Shown piece after piece: positions 43,738 to 52,276 of a stretch of DNA of 64,000 nt. The translations under genes were made by a program, and so were the position numbers. Where the stretch lies: the NCBI RefSeq assembly GCF_002192255.1, contig NZ_CP021768.1, positions 248,001-312,000 on the forward strand, written 5' to 3'. This DNA comes from Stenotrophomonas sp. WZN-1 (GTDB lineage: Bacteria; Pseudomonadota; Gammaproteobacteria; Xanthomonadales; Xanthomonadaceae). The notes beneath the pieces were generated by a model. The model was not told the DNA's origin. It was given only the letters and a program-made list of their open reading frames with translations, and made no database searches. Numbering within the stretch: the stretch's first letter is position 1; each line of letters starts with the position of its first letter.

Positions 43738-43768
43738 GGCCCGGGCGGCCATTTGAGCCGCCCGGGCC
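43738..43768 (+). terminator. Hairpin closing the tail cluster
   Basis: A perfect 12-bp stem GGCCCGGGCGGC / GCCGCCCGGGCC with a 7-base loop lies 12 bases after the last tail gene. The following tract is C/T and not pure T, so termination may be partial. Confidence 0.7.
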
Positions 43769-43933
43769 CTTCCCGTAGACTGCGCCCCTCCTACGCTCCT
43801 CGACGACGCACTGCAGTGATCACGCCACCCTGACCCTTGCCGCACATCGGCAGCCGGCCCGCCCGGCTCAGGAACCCGTGTCTTTCCACTGCAGCGCCAT
43901 GCGGCCACGCCCGCGTGCGCGCGGAGTTTTCCC

Positions 43934-45388
43934 ATGCAAACGTCCTACCCCCTGCGCCAGCAATGGCTCGGCAACATCCGTGGTGATCTGTTGTCCGGCA
44001 TGGTCGTCGCCCTGGCCCTGATTCCCGAGGCCATCGCCTTCTCGCTCATCGCCGGCGTCGACCCCAAGGTCGGCCTGTATGCCGCGTTCTCCATTGCGGT
44101 GGTCACCGCCATCGCCGGTGGCCGCCCCGGCATGATCTCCGCCGCCACCGGCGCGATGGCACTGGTGATGGTCGACCTGGTCAAGGACCACGGCCTTCAG
44201 TACCTGTTCGCCGCCAGCATCCTGGCTGGCCTGCTGCAGGTGCTGGCCGGCGTGTTCAAGCTTGGCTCGCTGATGCGCTTCGTTTCGCGCTCGGTCATCA
44301 CCGGCTTCGTCAACGCGTTGGCGATCCTGATCTTCCTGGCGCAGATGCCGGAACTGATCGGCCGTGGTCCCACGGTCTACGTGCTGTGTGCCGCCGCCCT
44401 GGCGATCATCTACCTGCTGCCGCGCCTCACCCGTGCGGTGCCGTCACCGCTGGTGGCGATCGTGGTGCTTACAGCCGTGGTGATCGGTTTCGATGTGGAC
44501 GTGCGCAGTGTTGGCGACATGGGCCAGCTGCCCGACAGCCTGCCGCAGTTCCTCATCCCCGATGTGCCGCTCACCTGGGAGACCCTGCGCATCCTGCTGC
44601 CGGTGTCGGCCACGCTGGCCGTGGTCGGCCTGCTCGAATCGATGATGACCCTGCAGATCGTCGAGGACATCACCGAAACGCCCAGCGAGCGCAACCGCGA
44701 ATGCGTCGGCCAGGGCGTGGCCAACACGGTCACCGGTTTTCTCGGCGGCATGGCCGGCTGCGCGATGATTGGGCAGTCGGTCATCAACGTGACGTCCGGT
44801 GGCCGCGGCCGCCTGTCCTGCCTGGTGGCGGGCGTGCTGCTGCTGGTGCTGGTGGTGTACGGCAGCGACCTGGTGCGGCAGATCCCGATGGCCGCGCTGG
44901 TGGCGGTGATGATCATGGTCAGCATCGGCACGTTCAGCTGGCGCTCGCTGCGCGACCTGCGCACGCACCCGCGCAGCTCTTCGGCCGTGATGCTGCTGAC
45001 CGTGGTGGTCACCGTGGCCACCCACGACCTGGCCAAGGGCGTGCTCAGTGGCGTGCTGCTGTCGGCGCTGTTCTTCGCGCGCAAGGTCGGCCGCATGTTG
45101 GATGTGCAGCGCGAAGATGCCGGAGACACGCAGGCCTACCGCGTACGTGGGCAGGTGTTCTTTGCCTCGGCCGGCCAGCTGGGCGCCGCGTTCGACTACC
45201 AGCATGTGGCACCAAAGGTGCAGATCGACCTGCGTGACGCCCACCTGTGGGACCTCACTGCGGTGGCCGCGCTGGAACGCGCTCAGGAAAAGCTGGCCGC
45301 GCATGGGGCGGAGGTGACGGTGGTGGGCCTGAATGCGGCCAGCCGTACGTTGATCGAACAGGTGGGTGGGCGCGGCGGCGGGCACTGA
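43934..45388 (+). CDS. SulP family anion transporter with STAS domain
   Basis: A 484-residue inner-membrane protein. About 10-12 hydrophobic segments start with [36 protein letters not shown], the SulP signature; the STAS domain (about 395-480: [13 protein letters not shown]...[25 protein letters not shown]) closes the protein. Substrate could be sulfate, bicarbonate or another anion. It stands alone, 208 bases after the tail cluster; that gap holds no gene. Confidence 0.9.
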   Translation: MQTSYPLRQQWLGNIRGDLLSGMVVALALIPEAIAFSLIAGVDPKVGLYAAFSIAVVTAIAGGRPGMISAATGAMALVMVDLVKDHGLQYLFAASILAGLLQVLAGVFKLGSLMRFVSRSVITGFVNALAILIFLAQMPELIGRGPTVYVLCAAALAIIYLLPRLTRAVPSPLVAIVVLTAVVIGFDVDVRSVGDMGQLPDSLPQFLIPDVPLTWETLRILLPVSATLAVVGLLESMMTLQIVEDITETPSERNRECVGQGVANTVTGFLGGMAGCAMIGQSVINVTSGGRGRLSCLVAGVLLLVLVVYGSDLVRQIPMAALVAVMIMVSIGTFSWRSLRDLRTHPRSSSAVMLLTVVVTVATHDLAKGVLSGVLLSALFFARKVGRMLDVQREDAGDTQAYRVRGQVFFASAGQLGAAFDYQHVAPKVQIDLRDAHLWDLTAVAALERAQEKLAAHGAEVTVVGLNAASRTLIEQVGGRGGGH

Positions 45389-45415
45389 GGTTCCAGCGTC
45401 CGCGTCTGAGACGGC

Positions 45416-45502
45416 GTGCACGCATTCTGAATCCAGTCAGGCAGTTGAAACCGGCGCTGTCGTAGCATTGCCCGCGTGATGGGGGTCGATGGACGGCCCC
45501 TC
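45416..45502. repeat. Duplicated upstream block, copy 1
   Basis: About 85 bases in front of the first LprI-like gene recur in front of the second (46653-46734), including an identical 20-mer ATTCTGAATCCAGTCAGGCA and a shared TCGATGGACGGCCCC-type end. The copies differ mostly at scattered positions. They show that gene and upstream control DNA were duplicated together. Confidence 0.8.
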
Positions 45503-45544
45503 CCTGCCGGCACCCGCTGGCGGCACGCAAGGGAGAAACAGGCA

Positions 45545-46420
45545 ATGCAGGCAATGGACGCGCTTGGGCGCAACGAGCGGGTCGGCGTCGGCCGTGGGTG
45601 TTGGAAGGTGCTGGCCCTGTGCCTGGCGCTCACCGCATGCCAGGCGCCTTCTTCCCAGGCATCGACCGAAACGGCGGCCCCCGCGTCGATTGCTGCGGCA
45701 TCGCCGGCAGCCCCTTCCGGCCCGGCATCGGCAGATTCCCCCCACTACCCGGATGCGTCCTATACCGAGGGTCGCCTGCGCCCCGCCTATGGCTGGTGTG
45801 TGGATGGGGTGGAAGATGCCGGCAAGCTCCAGGCCTGCGGCAAGGACGAACTCGCCTACCAGGAAGCGCGCCTCGAAGCGGCGACCAGCAAGGCGCTGGC
45901 CGGGCTCGACGGCGCTGCCCGGACGGCATTCCAGGCCACCCAGGCGAGCTGGCGCAGCGATACAGACCGTTATTGCCGCGATGTCCCCAACGGCACCGTG
46001 CAGCAGCTGCAGGGCGCGCAGGAATGCCGCCTGTACCGTGTTGCCAACCGTGCCGACCAGCTGCTGGCGCAGAGCGCGCCGCCGGATACCTCGTATACCC
46101 AGGCAGCGCTGCGTCCGGAATACACCCGTTGCGTGCAGGACGCCCGCGGCATGGACGACCAGCTGGAAGCCTGCGATACGGCCGAGCTCGCCCACCACAA
46201 GGCGCTGCTGGAAGCACAGGTCGCGCGACTGATGGATGGTCCCGACGGCCCGGCCAAGGACCGCTGGATGGACGAGCAGGCCAACTGGGTTGCAGACACG
46301 GACAAACACTGCAGCCAGGTCACTGACAGCGTGGGCCCGGCGTTGGATGCACAGTCGTGCCTCATCAATCGTTACGCCAACCGTGCGGTGGAACTGCAGA
46401 AGGGCGTGTTGGCGCGATGA
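45545..46420 (+). CDS. Lipoprotein with two LprI-like (DUF1311) domains, probable immunity protein
   Basis: A 291-residue lipoprotein. The signal ends in a lipobox (ALCLALTAC), followed by an Ala/Pro/Ser linker. Two repeats follow (about 70-175 and 180-285), each with LRP.Y..CV, LQACG or LEACD, a long acidic helix, a W..DTD.(Y/H)C motif and a late AQ.C..(Y/N)R.ANRA. This is the lysozyme-inhibitor LprI/DUF1311 pattern. AAGGGAG lies 9 bases before the ATG at 45545. Next to a peptidoglycan-hydrolase effector, it probably protects the cell from that enzyme. Confidence 0.8.
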   Translation: MQAMDALGRNERVGVGRGCWKVLALCLALTACQAPSSQASTETAAPASIAAASPAAPSGPASADSPHYPDASYTEGRLRPAYGWCVDGVEDAGKLQACGKDELAYQEARLEAATSKALAGLDGAARTAFQATQASWRSDTDRYCRDVPNGTVQQLQGAQECRLYRVANRADQLLAQSAPPDTSYTQAALRPEYTRCVQDARGMDDQLEACDTAELAHHKALLEAQVARLMDGPDGPAKDRWMDEQANWVADTDKHCSQVTDSVGPALDAQSCLINRYANRAVELQKGVLAR

Positions 46421-46769
46421 TGAGCCTCGATGCCGGCATTGCAGGGGGCCTCGACGCCGATCCGAAAGCCCGTCTGCAGGCAGGGCAGCGGAATTGACTG
46501 CGGTCAAGCCTTCAAGATGTCCTTGAAACGGCAGTTTCGTTGAGATTCGTGAGCATTGGGCATCATGTGAGCGACCTCAACATACGAATTCGCGAACGCG
46601 ATCGCGAGGACGTTGCGCCGTGCAGAATGCAGTTGGTACAAGGTGCACACATTCTGAATCCAGTCAGGCATCTGAAATCCACGCTGGCGTAGCATGCAAT
46701 TCCCGATGGGGCCGATGGACGGCCCCGCGTTGACGGGCCCCGCGCCTGGATGCCAAGGAGATGCAAGCA
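46421..46769. other. Gap between the two LprI-like genes
   Basis: 349 bases. The stretch 46495-46650 is lower in GC than its surroundings and shows no convincing gene. The duplicated upstream block, copy 2, is at 46653-46734. On the minus strand both block copies could encode a related peptide (MLRQR.FQ.PDWIQN.CT), with no ribosome site that convinces me. Confidence 0.5.
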
Positions 46770-47363
46770 ATGCAGGGAACAAACCACCTTCCAGCGGCCC
46801 CCCGCGAAACGTTCGGCAGGGCCGGGGCCATCGCGCTTGCGCTGGCCCTGGGCCTCAGCCTGGCAGCATGCCAGGCCAAGAGCCCGGAGGCGGATACGGC
46901 AGTTGCCCCCGCGGCCGCCGCGCCTGACACTGCATCGCCGCCCGCCACCGCAGAGCCTGCACGCGCCGCACCTGCCACGACAGCGGCCGATGCTGATGAC
47001 CAGGACATGCCGCCGCAGCGCCCGGATGATTCCTACAACAAGGCCGCGCTGCGGCCGCAGTACGCCACATGCGTGAAATCCAGCGGCGGCGAGACACCGG
47101 CACTGCAGGCGTGTGGTGATGACGAACTTGCCTGGCAGGAGCAGCGGCTCGAGCAGGCGTTCATGCGGATCGTCGACGGTCCCGACAGCAAGGACAAGGA
47201 CAGGCTGATGGACGAGCAGGCCGCCTACATGTCCGATACCAATCGCTACTGCAGATGGAACCCTGCCGAAGACGGGCAGGGGCAGATGCTGGACGCGCAG
47301 TCCTGCCGGATCAATCGCACGGCCAACCGTGCCGACGTGCTGCAGGCACTGACCTCAAAGTAA
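46770..47363 (+). CDS. Lipoprotein with one LprI-like domain, probable immunity protein
   Basis: A 197-residue lipoprotein (lipobox SLAAC), an Ala/Pro linker, then one domain (about 88-195) that matches both repeats of the upstream gene: ALRPQYATCV, LQACGDDELAWQEQRLEQAF, DTNRYC, MLDAQSCRINRTANRAD. AAGGAG ends 9 bases before the ATG at 46770 and directly abuts the ATG at 46761, so the second ATG is the true start. The effector gene begins 25 bases after the stop, so immunity and effector are cotranscribed. Confidence 0.8.
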   Translation: MQGTNHLPAAPRETFGRAGAIALALALGLSLAACQAKSPEADTAVAPAAAAPDTASPPATAEPARAAPATTAADADDQDMPPQRPDDSYNKAALRPQYATCVKSSGGETPALQACGDDELAWQEQRLEQAFMRIVDGPDSKDKDRLMDEQAAYMSDTNRYCRWNPAEDGQGQMLDAQSCRINRTANRADVLQALTSK

Positions 47364-47388
47364 TTCCCCCGCGAAGGAGTGCAGGAAA

Positions 47389-49785
47389 ATGGATGTTGTG
47401 ACCCAGGCAAAGCAGGCAATGGACAACTGGCATCGCGGCCAGACGTCGGCGCATTTCGAAACCGGAGGTCGCGGCCCCGGCCACGTTTCCACCGGCAGGG
47501 GCGACCATGGCGGTGTGTCGTATGGCAGTTACCAGTACGCCACCAACGTTGGGGGCGTGGACGAATACATTGCCGCCTCGCGCTACGGCAATCGCTTCAA
47601 CGGCCTGCAGGCAGGAACCCCGGCCTTCACCGAACGCTGGAAGGAAGTGGCGGACGCCGACCCGGCAGGGTTTGCCAGGGACCAGCACGACTTCATCCAG
47701 CACAAGTACTACGACGTGCAGATGGGCCGCCTGAAGGATGTGGGCATCGATCTCTCCAGCCGTGGTGCGGCCGTGCAGGATGCGCTGTGGAGTACCTCGG
47801 TGCAGTACCGCGGCATGACCCGGTCGGTGTTCCAGAAGGGCCTGCAGCAGGCCTATGGCGAAGACTTCAAGCTGACTGAACTGAGTGACGAGCAGATTGT
47901 CCGCGCGGTGCAGGACTACAAGCACGCCAATGTGCAGGTGCACTTCCAGAGCTCGCCCACCCTGTGGGATTCGCTGCGTGATCGTGCGCTCACCGAGAAG
48001 ACCGCACTGGTCGGGCTGGCGCGCTACGACCAGGTCAACCACAACCCCGATGCTTACCGGGGCAAGGATTACCAGCAGGTGTTCGGTGAACCGGAGCCCG
48101 GCCAGCGTGGCCAGCGTGCGGCCGCATCGGCGATGGCCGACGGCGTGCTGGCACCCGGCGAGCGCGGTACCGAGGTCCAGGCCCTGCAGGCCAAACTGAT
48201 CCAGGCCGGCCATACCGGCCGCAACGGGCAACCCCTGACGGCCGATAGCCACTACGGTGCCAATACCGAGCATGCGGTGCGCGAGTTCCAGCAGGCGCAT
48301 GGGCTGACCGTCGATGGCAAGGCCGGCCGGCAGACCCTGCAGGCCCTGGATACGGCAGTGCGCGAGCACACGCCGGCGCAGCCTGTGGCACCGGCCACGC
48401 CTGCACCCGCACTCGCACTCGCACCCGCGACTGCGCGGGAACCCGATGCCGCCGCCGCGCCCGGTGGCCAGCGCATCGTCGTGGTCGAACCCTTTGGCAA
48501 CGGCAGCAGCAACCGCACGCTTCGTCATGGCACCAGTGGCGAGGATGCCTATCGCGAACTGAAGATCCATCACCCCAACACCAATGCCGAAGCCGTGCGC
48601 ACCGGCAATGCCGCCAAGGCTGACCGCCCGTCGGCCATGGTCGAGGGCGAGCTGGAAACGGTACGGACCCGCGGCGATCGCAACGGCATTCCGTTGGTGC
48701 ACAAGGATCTGATCCTGAGCAATCCCCGCGGCGACCGTGAAGTGATGATTCCCAATCCCGTCGCGGGGTACGTGCAGGTCAACAACGACAAGTGGAACTC
48801 CATCAGCATCTGGAGCCATCCGGCCGGGCATCCGCAGCGTGAACTGGTCGGGCAGGTGCTGCACGGTGCGCGTGGAACCACCCCCTACAAGACCGGTGAT
48901 TTCGTCGAGTACGGTGCGCCGTTGATCCGCCAGTCCGATGCCGGTACCCCGGGTGCCGTGCACGCGCATATCGAGCTCGAGCCCGATCAGTACCGCAGGT
49001 TCCTGGGTGACATGCTCAACGACCGCATCACCCTGGGCGGCAAGGTCCACGCGCAGGGCCCTGAAGCCGCGCAGGCCGCACGCAGCGCGCAGCAGGCGCC
49101 GATGGCCGATGGCGTGCTGAAGCAGGGCGAGCGGGGCGATGAGGTCAAGGCCTTGCAGGGCAAGCTGGCGGCGCTGGGCTATGCCGGGGCCGATGGCAAG
49201 CCGCTGCACGCCGATGGCGTGTATGGCAAGGACACCTTTGCGGCGGTCAAGCAGTTCCAGGCCAACAACGGCCTGGACGACGATGGCAAGGCAGGCCGCA
49301 AGACCCTGGCGCAGGTCGATGCCCCCAACGCGGTGAAGGCCGGTACCGCGCCGGCGGCACCGGCCCAGGCCGAACCTGCAGCGCCGGCCAGCATGCGCGA
49401 CGCCGGGCATGCCGACAACGCGCGCTTCGGCCAGGCTTTGGACAGGCTGCAGGCGCTCGAACAGCAGCGCGCCCAGGCCGGCCTGAAGCCGCTGTTCGCC
49501 AACCCGCAGGAAGCCGAACGAGCGGCTGGCCAGCTGGCCTACGAAAGCAAGGTGTCCGGCATGCGCCAGATCGACCATGTCGTGGCCCGCCCCGACGGTA
49601 CCGGCCTGTTCGCGGTGCAGGGCGAGCTGGGCGATCCGGCGGCGCAGCGGACCTTCGTCGACCGCCACCAGGCGGTATCGCACTCGGTCGAGGCCAGCAG
49701 CCGGCAGAGTGAAGCGCTGGACAGCCAGTTCAACCAGCGTGCGCAGGAACAGCAGCAGGAACAGGTGCGCAACCGCGGGTTGTAA
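47389..49785 (+). CDS. Modular peptidoglycan hydrolase, probable type IV secretion antibacterial effector
   Basis: A 798-residue protein without signal peptide. Order: a glycan-hydrolase-like domain (1-210) with FETGGRGPGHVSTGRGDHGG and VSYGSYQYAT, Glu24 a possible catalytic acid; a peptidoglycan-binding repeat (about 245-320); an M23-like segment (about 355-535) with HAHIELE; a second binding repeat (about 560-630); and a C-terminal region (660-798) with AQAGLKPLFANPQEAERAAG, QIDHVVARPDGTGLFAVQGEL and a Gln-rich tail. That last part matches the XVIPCD signal of Xanthomonadales VirD4-dependent type IV effectors. The adjacent LprI-like lipoproteins fit as immunity proteins. The secretion machinery is not in this window. 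Confidence 0.85.
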   Translation: MDVVTQAKQAMDNWHRGQTSAHFETGGRGPGHVSTGRGDHGGVSYGSYQYATNVGGVDEYIAASRYGNRFNGLQAGTPAFTERWKEVADADPAGFARDQHDFIQHKYYDVQMGRLKDVGIDLSSRGAAVQDALWSTSVQYRGMTRSVFQKGLQQAYGEDFKLTELSDEQIVRAVQDYKHANVQVHFQSSPTLWDSLRDRALTEKTALVGLARYDQVNHNPDAYRGKDYQQVFGEPEPGQRGQRAAASAMADGVLAPGERGTEVQALQAKLIQAGHTGRNGQPLTADSHYGANTEHAVREFQQAHGLTVDGKAGRQTLQALDTAVREHTPAQPVAPATPAPALALAPATAREPDAAAAPGGQRIVVVEPFGNGSSNRTLRHGTSGEDAYRELKIHHPNTNAEAVRTGNAAKADRPSAMVEGELETVRTRGDRNGIPLVHKDLILSNPRGDREVMIPNPVAGYVQVNNDKWNSISIWSHPAGHPQRELVGQVLHGARGTTPYKTGDFVEYGAPLIRQSDAGTPGAVHAHIELEPDQYRRFLGDMLNDRITLGGKVHAQGPEAAQAARSAQQAPMADGVLKQGERGDEVKALQGKLAALGYAGADGKPLHADGVYGKDTFAAVKQFQANNGLDDDGKAGRKTLAQVDAPNAVKAGTAPAAPAQAEPAAPASMRDAGHADNARFGQALDRLQALEQQRAQAGLKPLFANPQEAERAAGQLAYESKVSGMRQIDHVVARPDGTGLFAVQGELGDPAAQRTFVDRHQAVSHSVEASSRQSEALDSQFNQRAQEQQQEQVRNRGL

Positions 49786-49797
49786 GCCACGCGGCAT

Positions 49798-49821
49798 CCC
49801 GGGGCCGGTCGACCGGCCCCG
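49798..49821 (+). terminator. Palindrome after the effector gene
   Basis: GGGGCCGGTCGACCGGCCCC (about 49800-49819) is a perfect palindrome 14 bases after the effector stop, without a T tract. It probably marks the 3' end of the effector operon. Confidence 0.5.
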
Positions 49822-49901
49822 GAGCGACCCGCCGCCATTCAGCCGTCCGGTGTAAACTATTGATCTCACTGGCAATGCCAGTCTCCACGATCAACACCCC
49901 G

Positions 49902-50906
49902 ATGACGTCCGCCACCGCCCGTTACGCCGATTCCCTGCGCCTGTCCGTCGCTCCGATGATGGACTGGACCGACCGCCATTGCCGCTTGTTCCATCGCGTG
50001 CTGGCGCCGGGTGTGCGCCTGTACACGGAAATGGTGCACGCCAACGCGGTCATCCACGGTGATCGCGAGCGCCTGCTCGGCTTCGACCGCAGCGAGCACC
50101 CGCTGGCGCTGCAGCTGGGTGGCAGCGATCCGGCACTGCTGGCGCAGGCTGCGCGCATCGCCGCCGAGTGGGGCTACGACGAGGTCAACCTCAACTGCGG
50201 CTGCCCGTCCGACCGCGTGCAGGCCGGGCGCTTCGGCGCCTGCCTGATGCGTGAGCCGATGCTGGTGGCCGAGTGCGTGGCGGCAATGGTCGATGCCGTC
50301 GAGATCCCGGTGACGGTGAAGTGCCGCCTGGGCGTGGACGAGGACAATGACTACGACGTGTTCGCCGCCTTCGTCGACCGCCAGGTCGCCGCAGGTGCCG
50401 CAATGGTGGTGGTGCACGCGCGCAACGCGTGGCTGAAGGGCCTGTCGCCGAAGGAGAACCGCGAGGTTCCGCCGCTGAAGTACGACTGGGCCTACCGCCT
50501 GAAGCAGGAGCGCCCGTCGCTGCCGGTGGTGCTCAATGGTGGCCTGGCCAGCCTTGAGGCGGTGCAGGCGCAGGCCGCGCACGTCGATGGCGTGATGCTG
50601 GGCCGTGCGGCCTACCACGACCCCTACCTGCTGCATCAGCTGGAGGCGTTGCAGACCGGCGCTCCGCTGCAGGCCCGCGGCGACCTGCTGCGCGCGCTGC
50701 GCCCCTACGTGGAAGCGCGCCTGGGCGAAGGCCTGGCGCTGAAGCACATCACCCGCCACCTGCTGGGCCTGTTCCATGGCCAGCCCGGTGGCCGCGCATT
50801 CCGCCAGGTGCTGAGCGAGGGCGCACACCGCCCGGGCGCCGATTGGAGCCTGGTCGAGAAGGCACTGGCCGTGACCGAACGCGACGCTGATCGCGTCGCA
50901 GCGTGA
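49902..50906 (+). CDS. dusA: tRNA-dihydrouridine(20/20a) synthase
   Basis: An FMN enzyme that reduces U20/U20a of tRNA. LSVAPMMDWTDRHCRLFHR, LYTEMVHANAVIHGD, NLNCGCPSDRVQAGRFGACLM (catalytic Cys), VKCRLGVDE and VVVHARNAWLKGLSPKENREVPPL are the DusA signatures. The ATG at 49902 gives the common DusA length of about 334; an ATG at 49875 adds nine residues and cannot be excluded. TAAACT at about 49853 may be the -10 box. Confidence 0.93.
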   Translation: MTSATARYADSLRLSVAPMMDWTDRHCRLFHRVLAPGVRLYTEMVHANAVIHGDRERLLGFDRSEHPLALQLGGSDPALLAQAARIAAEWGYDEVNLNCGCPSDRVQAGRFGACLMREPMLVAECVAAMVDAVEIPVTVKCRLGVDEDNDYDVFAAFVDRQVAAGAAMVVVHARNAWLKGLSPKENREVPPLKYDWAYRLKQERPSLPVVLNGGLASLEAVQAQAAHVDGVMLGRAAYHDPYLLHQLEALQTGAPLQARGDLLRALRPYVEARLGEGLALKHITRHLLGLFHGQPGGRAFRQVLSEGAHRPGADWSLVEKALAVTERDADRVAA

Positions 50907-50925
50907 CCGTCGTCACATTCCTGAC

Positions 50926-50972
50926 TTGACAAGGCGCGGCGATTCGTCCCGAATGTTCACCTAGCTGAACAT
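50926..50972 (+). promoter_or_regulatory. TTGACA promoter element overlapped by a perfect palindrome
   Basis: A consensus TTGACA (50926-50931) is followed 17 bases later by CCGAAT, a weak -10, and then by ATGTTCACCTAGCTGAACAT (50953-50972), a perfect 7-6-7 inverted repeat placed over the expected transcription start. That arrangement suggests a repressed promoter reading towards the PepSY-phoP-phoQ genes. It could also be the dusA transcript end. Confidence 0.45.
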
Positions 50973-51025
50973 CGCGGGGTCGCGGCCGGAAAAGTTCAGA
51001 CCGGATTCACTGCCCCAAACCAAGA

Positions 51026-51047
51026 ATTTGCAAAGGATTTGTAAAGC
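51026..51047 (+). promoter_or_regulatory. Tandem 11-bp repeats, possible PhoP binding site
   Basis: ATTTGCAAAGG and ATTTGTAAAGC lie back to back. PhoP-type regulators bind direct hexamer repeats with 11-bp period, and this site precedes the phoP operon, so autoregulation is plausible. TTGAAC (51084-51089) and TAGGAT (51107-51112) with 17-base spacing lie further on; AGGA in the latter could equally be the ribosome site of the PepSY gene. Confidence 0.45.
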
Positions 51048-51119
51048 GCCGGGCCCGAAACCCGGCATCCGGATTTACGACTTTTGAACGAATCGCCGTG
51101 CTCGGCTAGGATCGCATCG

Positions 51120-51494
51120 ATGTCTTCCGCTTCCCTCCATTGCCGCATTGCCCTGGCCACCTGCGTTGTGCTGGCGGCTGCGCCGCTGTCGTCGGCGCTG
51201 GCACAGCAGCCGCCGCGCGGTGAGCAGGGGCGTGCGGAGATGATGGAGCGGGGCGAGCGCGGCAACCGTGGCGACGAGCGTTCGCTGTCCGATGCCGTGC
51301 GCCGCGTGCAGCGCACCACCGGTGGCCACATCCTCGGTGCCGAGCGCGTGCCGTTCGATGGTCGTGATATCAACCGGGTGAAGTACATGGACGACCGGGG
51401 CCGGGTCCGCTATATGGACGACCCCGCCCCGTCGCGTTCACAGCCGCGCACGCCGCGGTCGGATATGTCATCACTACGCGGCGATAACCCCTGA
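51120..51494 (+). CDS. PepSY-like periplasmic protein ahead of phoPQ
   Basis: A 124-residue secreted protein with signal peptide ending in SALAQ and an Arg/Glu-rich linker. Residues about 55-103 (SLSDAVRRVQRTTGGHILGAERVPFDGRDINRVKYMDDRGRVRYMDD) have the helix-strand-strand pattern of a PepSY domain. It sits 73 bases before phoP in the same direction. A role as periplasmic modulator of the PhoQ sensor is inference from position. Confidence 0.75.
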   Translation: MSSASLHCRIALATCVVLAAAPLSSALAQQPPRGEQGRAEMMERGERGNRGDERSLSDAVRRVQRTTGGHILGAERVPFDGRDINRVKYMDDRGRVRYMDDPAPSRSQPRTPRSDMSSLRGDNP

Positions 51495-51567
51495 ACAGGG
51501 ATAGTTGTCGCTATCAACCCGTACCCCACAGGCCTCCGGGCCACACCCAGGACACTAGGGAGAGTTC

Positions 51568-52251
51568 ATGCGTATCCTTCTGGTCGAAGACGAAGCCCCG
51601 CTGCGTGAGACCCTGGCAGCCCGGCTCAAGCGCGAAGGCTTTGCCGTCGATGCTGCGCAGGACGGCGAGGAAGGCCTCTACATGGGGCGCGAAGTTCCGT
51701 TCGATGTCGGCATCATCGACCTCGGCCTGCCCAAGATGTCGGGCATGGAGCTGATCAAGGCCCTGCGTGATGAAGGCAAGAAGTTCCCGGTGCTGATCCT
51801 GACCGCGCGTTCGAGCTGGCAGGACAAGGTCGAGGGCCTGAAGCAGGGTGCCGACGATTACCTGGTCAAGCCGTTCCACGTCGAAGAGCTGCTGGCCCGC
51901 GTCAACGCGCTGCTGCGCCGCGCCGCCGGCTGGAGCAAGCCGACCCTGGAATGCGGCCCGGTCGCCCTGGACCTCGCCGCCCAGACCGTCAGCGTGGCCG
52001 GCAGCAATGTCGACCTGACCAGCTACGAGTACAAGGTGCTGGAGTACCTGATGATGCATGCCGGTGAACTGGTCTCCAAGGCCGACCTCACCGAGCACAT
52101 CTACCAGCAGGACTTCGACCGCGACTCGAACGTGCTGGAAGTGTTCATCGGCCGCCTGCGCAAGAAGCTGGACCCGGATGGCGAACTGAAGCCGATCGAG
52201 ACCGTGCGCGGTCGCGGCTACCGTTTCGCGATCCCGCGCAACGAGGGCTGA
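51568..52251 (+). CDS. phoP: Response regulator, OmpR/PhoB family (PhoP)
   Basis: A 227-residue regulator. The receiver domain has the acidic pair in LLVEDEAPL, phospho-acceptor Asp in VGIIDLGLPKMSG (about residue 51) and Lys in DDYLVKPFHVEELLARV; the C-terminal winged helix ends in IETVRGRGYRFAIP. It best resembles Xanthomonadaceae PhoP, which controls outer-membrane and Mg2+/antimicrobial-peptide responses. AGGGAGA lies before the ATG. phoQ follows after 25 bases. Confidence 0.92.
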   Translation: MRILLVEDEAPLRETLAARLKREGFAVDAAQDGEEGLYMGREVPFDVGIIDLGLPKMSGMELIKALRDEGKKFPVLILTARSSWQDKVEGLKQGADDYLVKPFHVEELLARVNALLRRAAGWSKPTLECGPVALDLAAQTVSVAGSNVDLTSYEYKVLEYLMMHAGELVSKADLTEHIYQQDFDRDSNVLEVFIGRLRKKLDPDGELKPIETVRGRGYRFAIPRNEG

Positions 52252-52276
52252 GCCGGCTCACCCTGGCGATAACACG

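Larger units (their letters stand above)
27753..43768 (+). mobile_element. Lambda-type tail cluster: F-type tailocin or headless prophage
   Basis: Nineteen possible coding regions, all on one strand, follow lambda tail order: head-tail connectors, U, V, G/G-T, H, M, then four fibre paralogues, then L, K, I, J and two tip genes. I find no terminase, portal, protease, capsid, integrase, repressor, replication or lysis gene and no flanking direct repeats. The genes are intact, overlap tightly and keep a working -1 slippery site, so selection seems to be preserving a tail. It lies between a CDF transporter and a SulP transporter. This fits an F-type tailocin; a degraded prophage is the alternative, since connector genes are retained. 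Confidence 0.75.

Noticed and set aside
46504..46782. 92-codon minus-strand frame between the LprI-like genes
   Set aside because: Contains a block shared with the other upstream repeat but has no ribosome site and overlaps the start of a clear lipoprotein gene; kept only as a finding.
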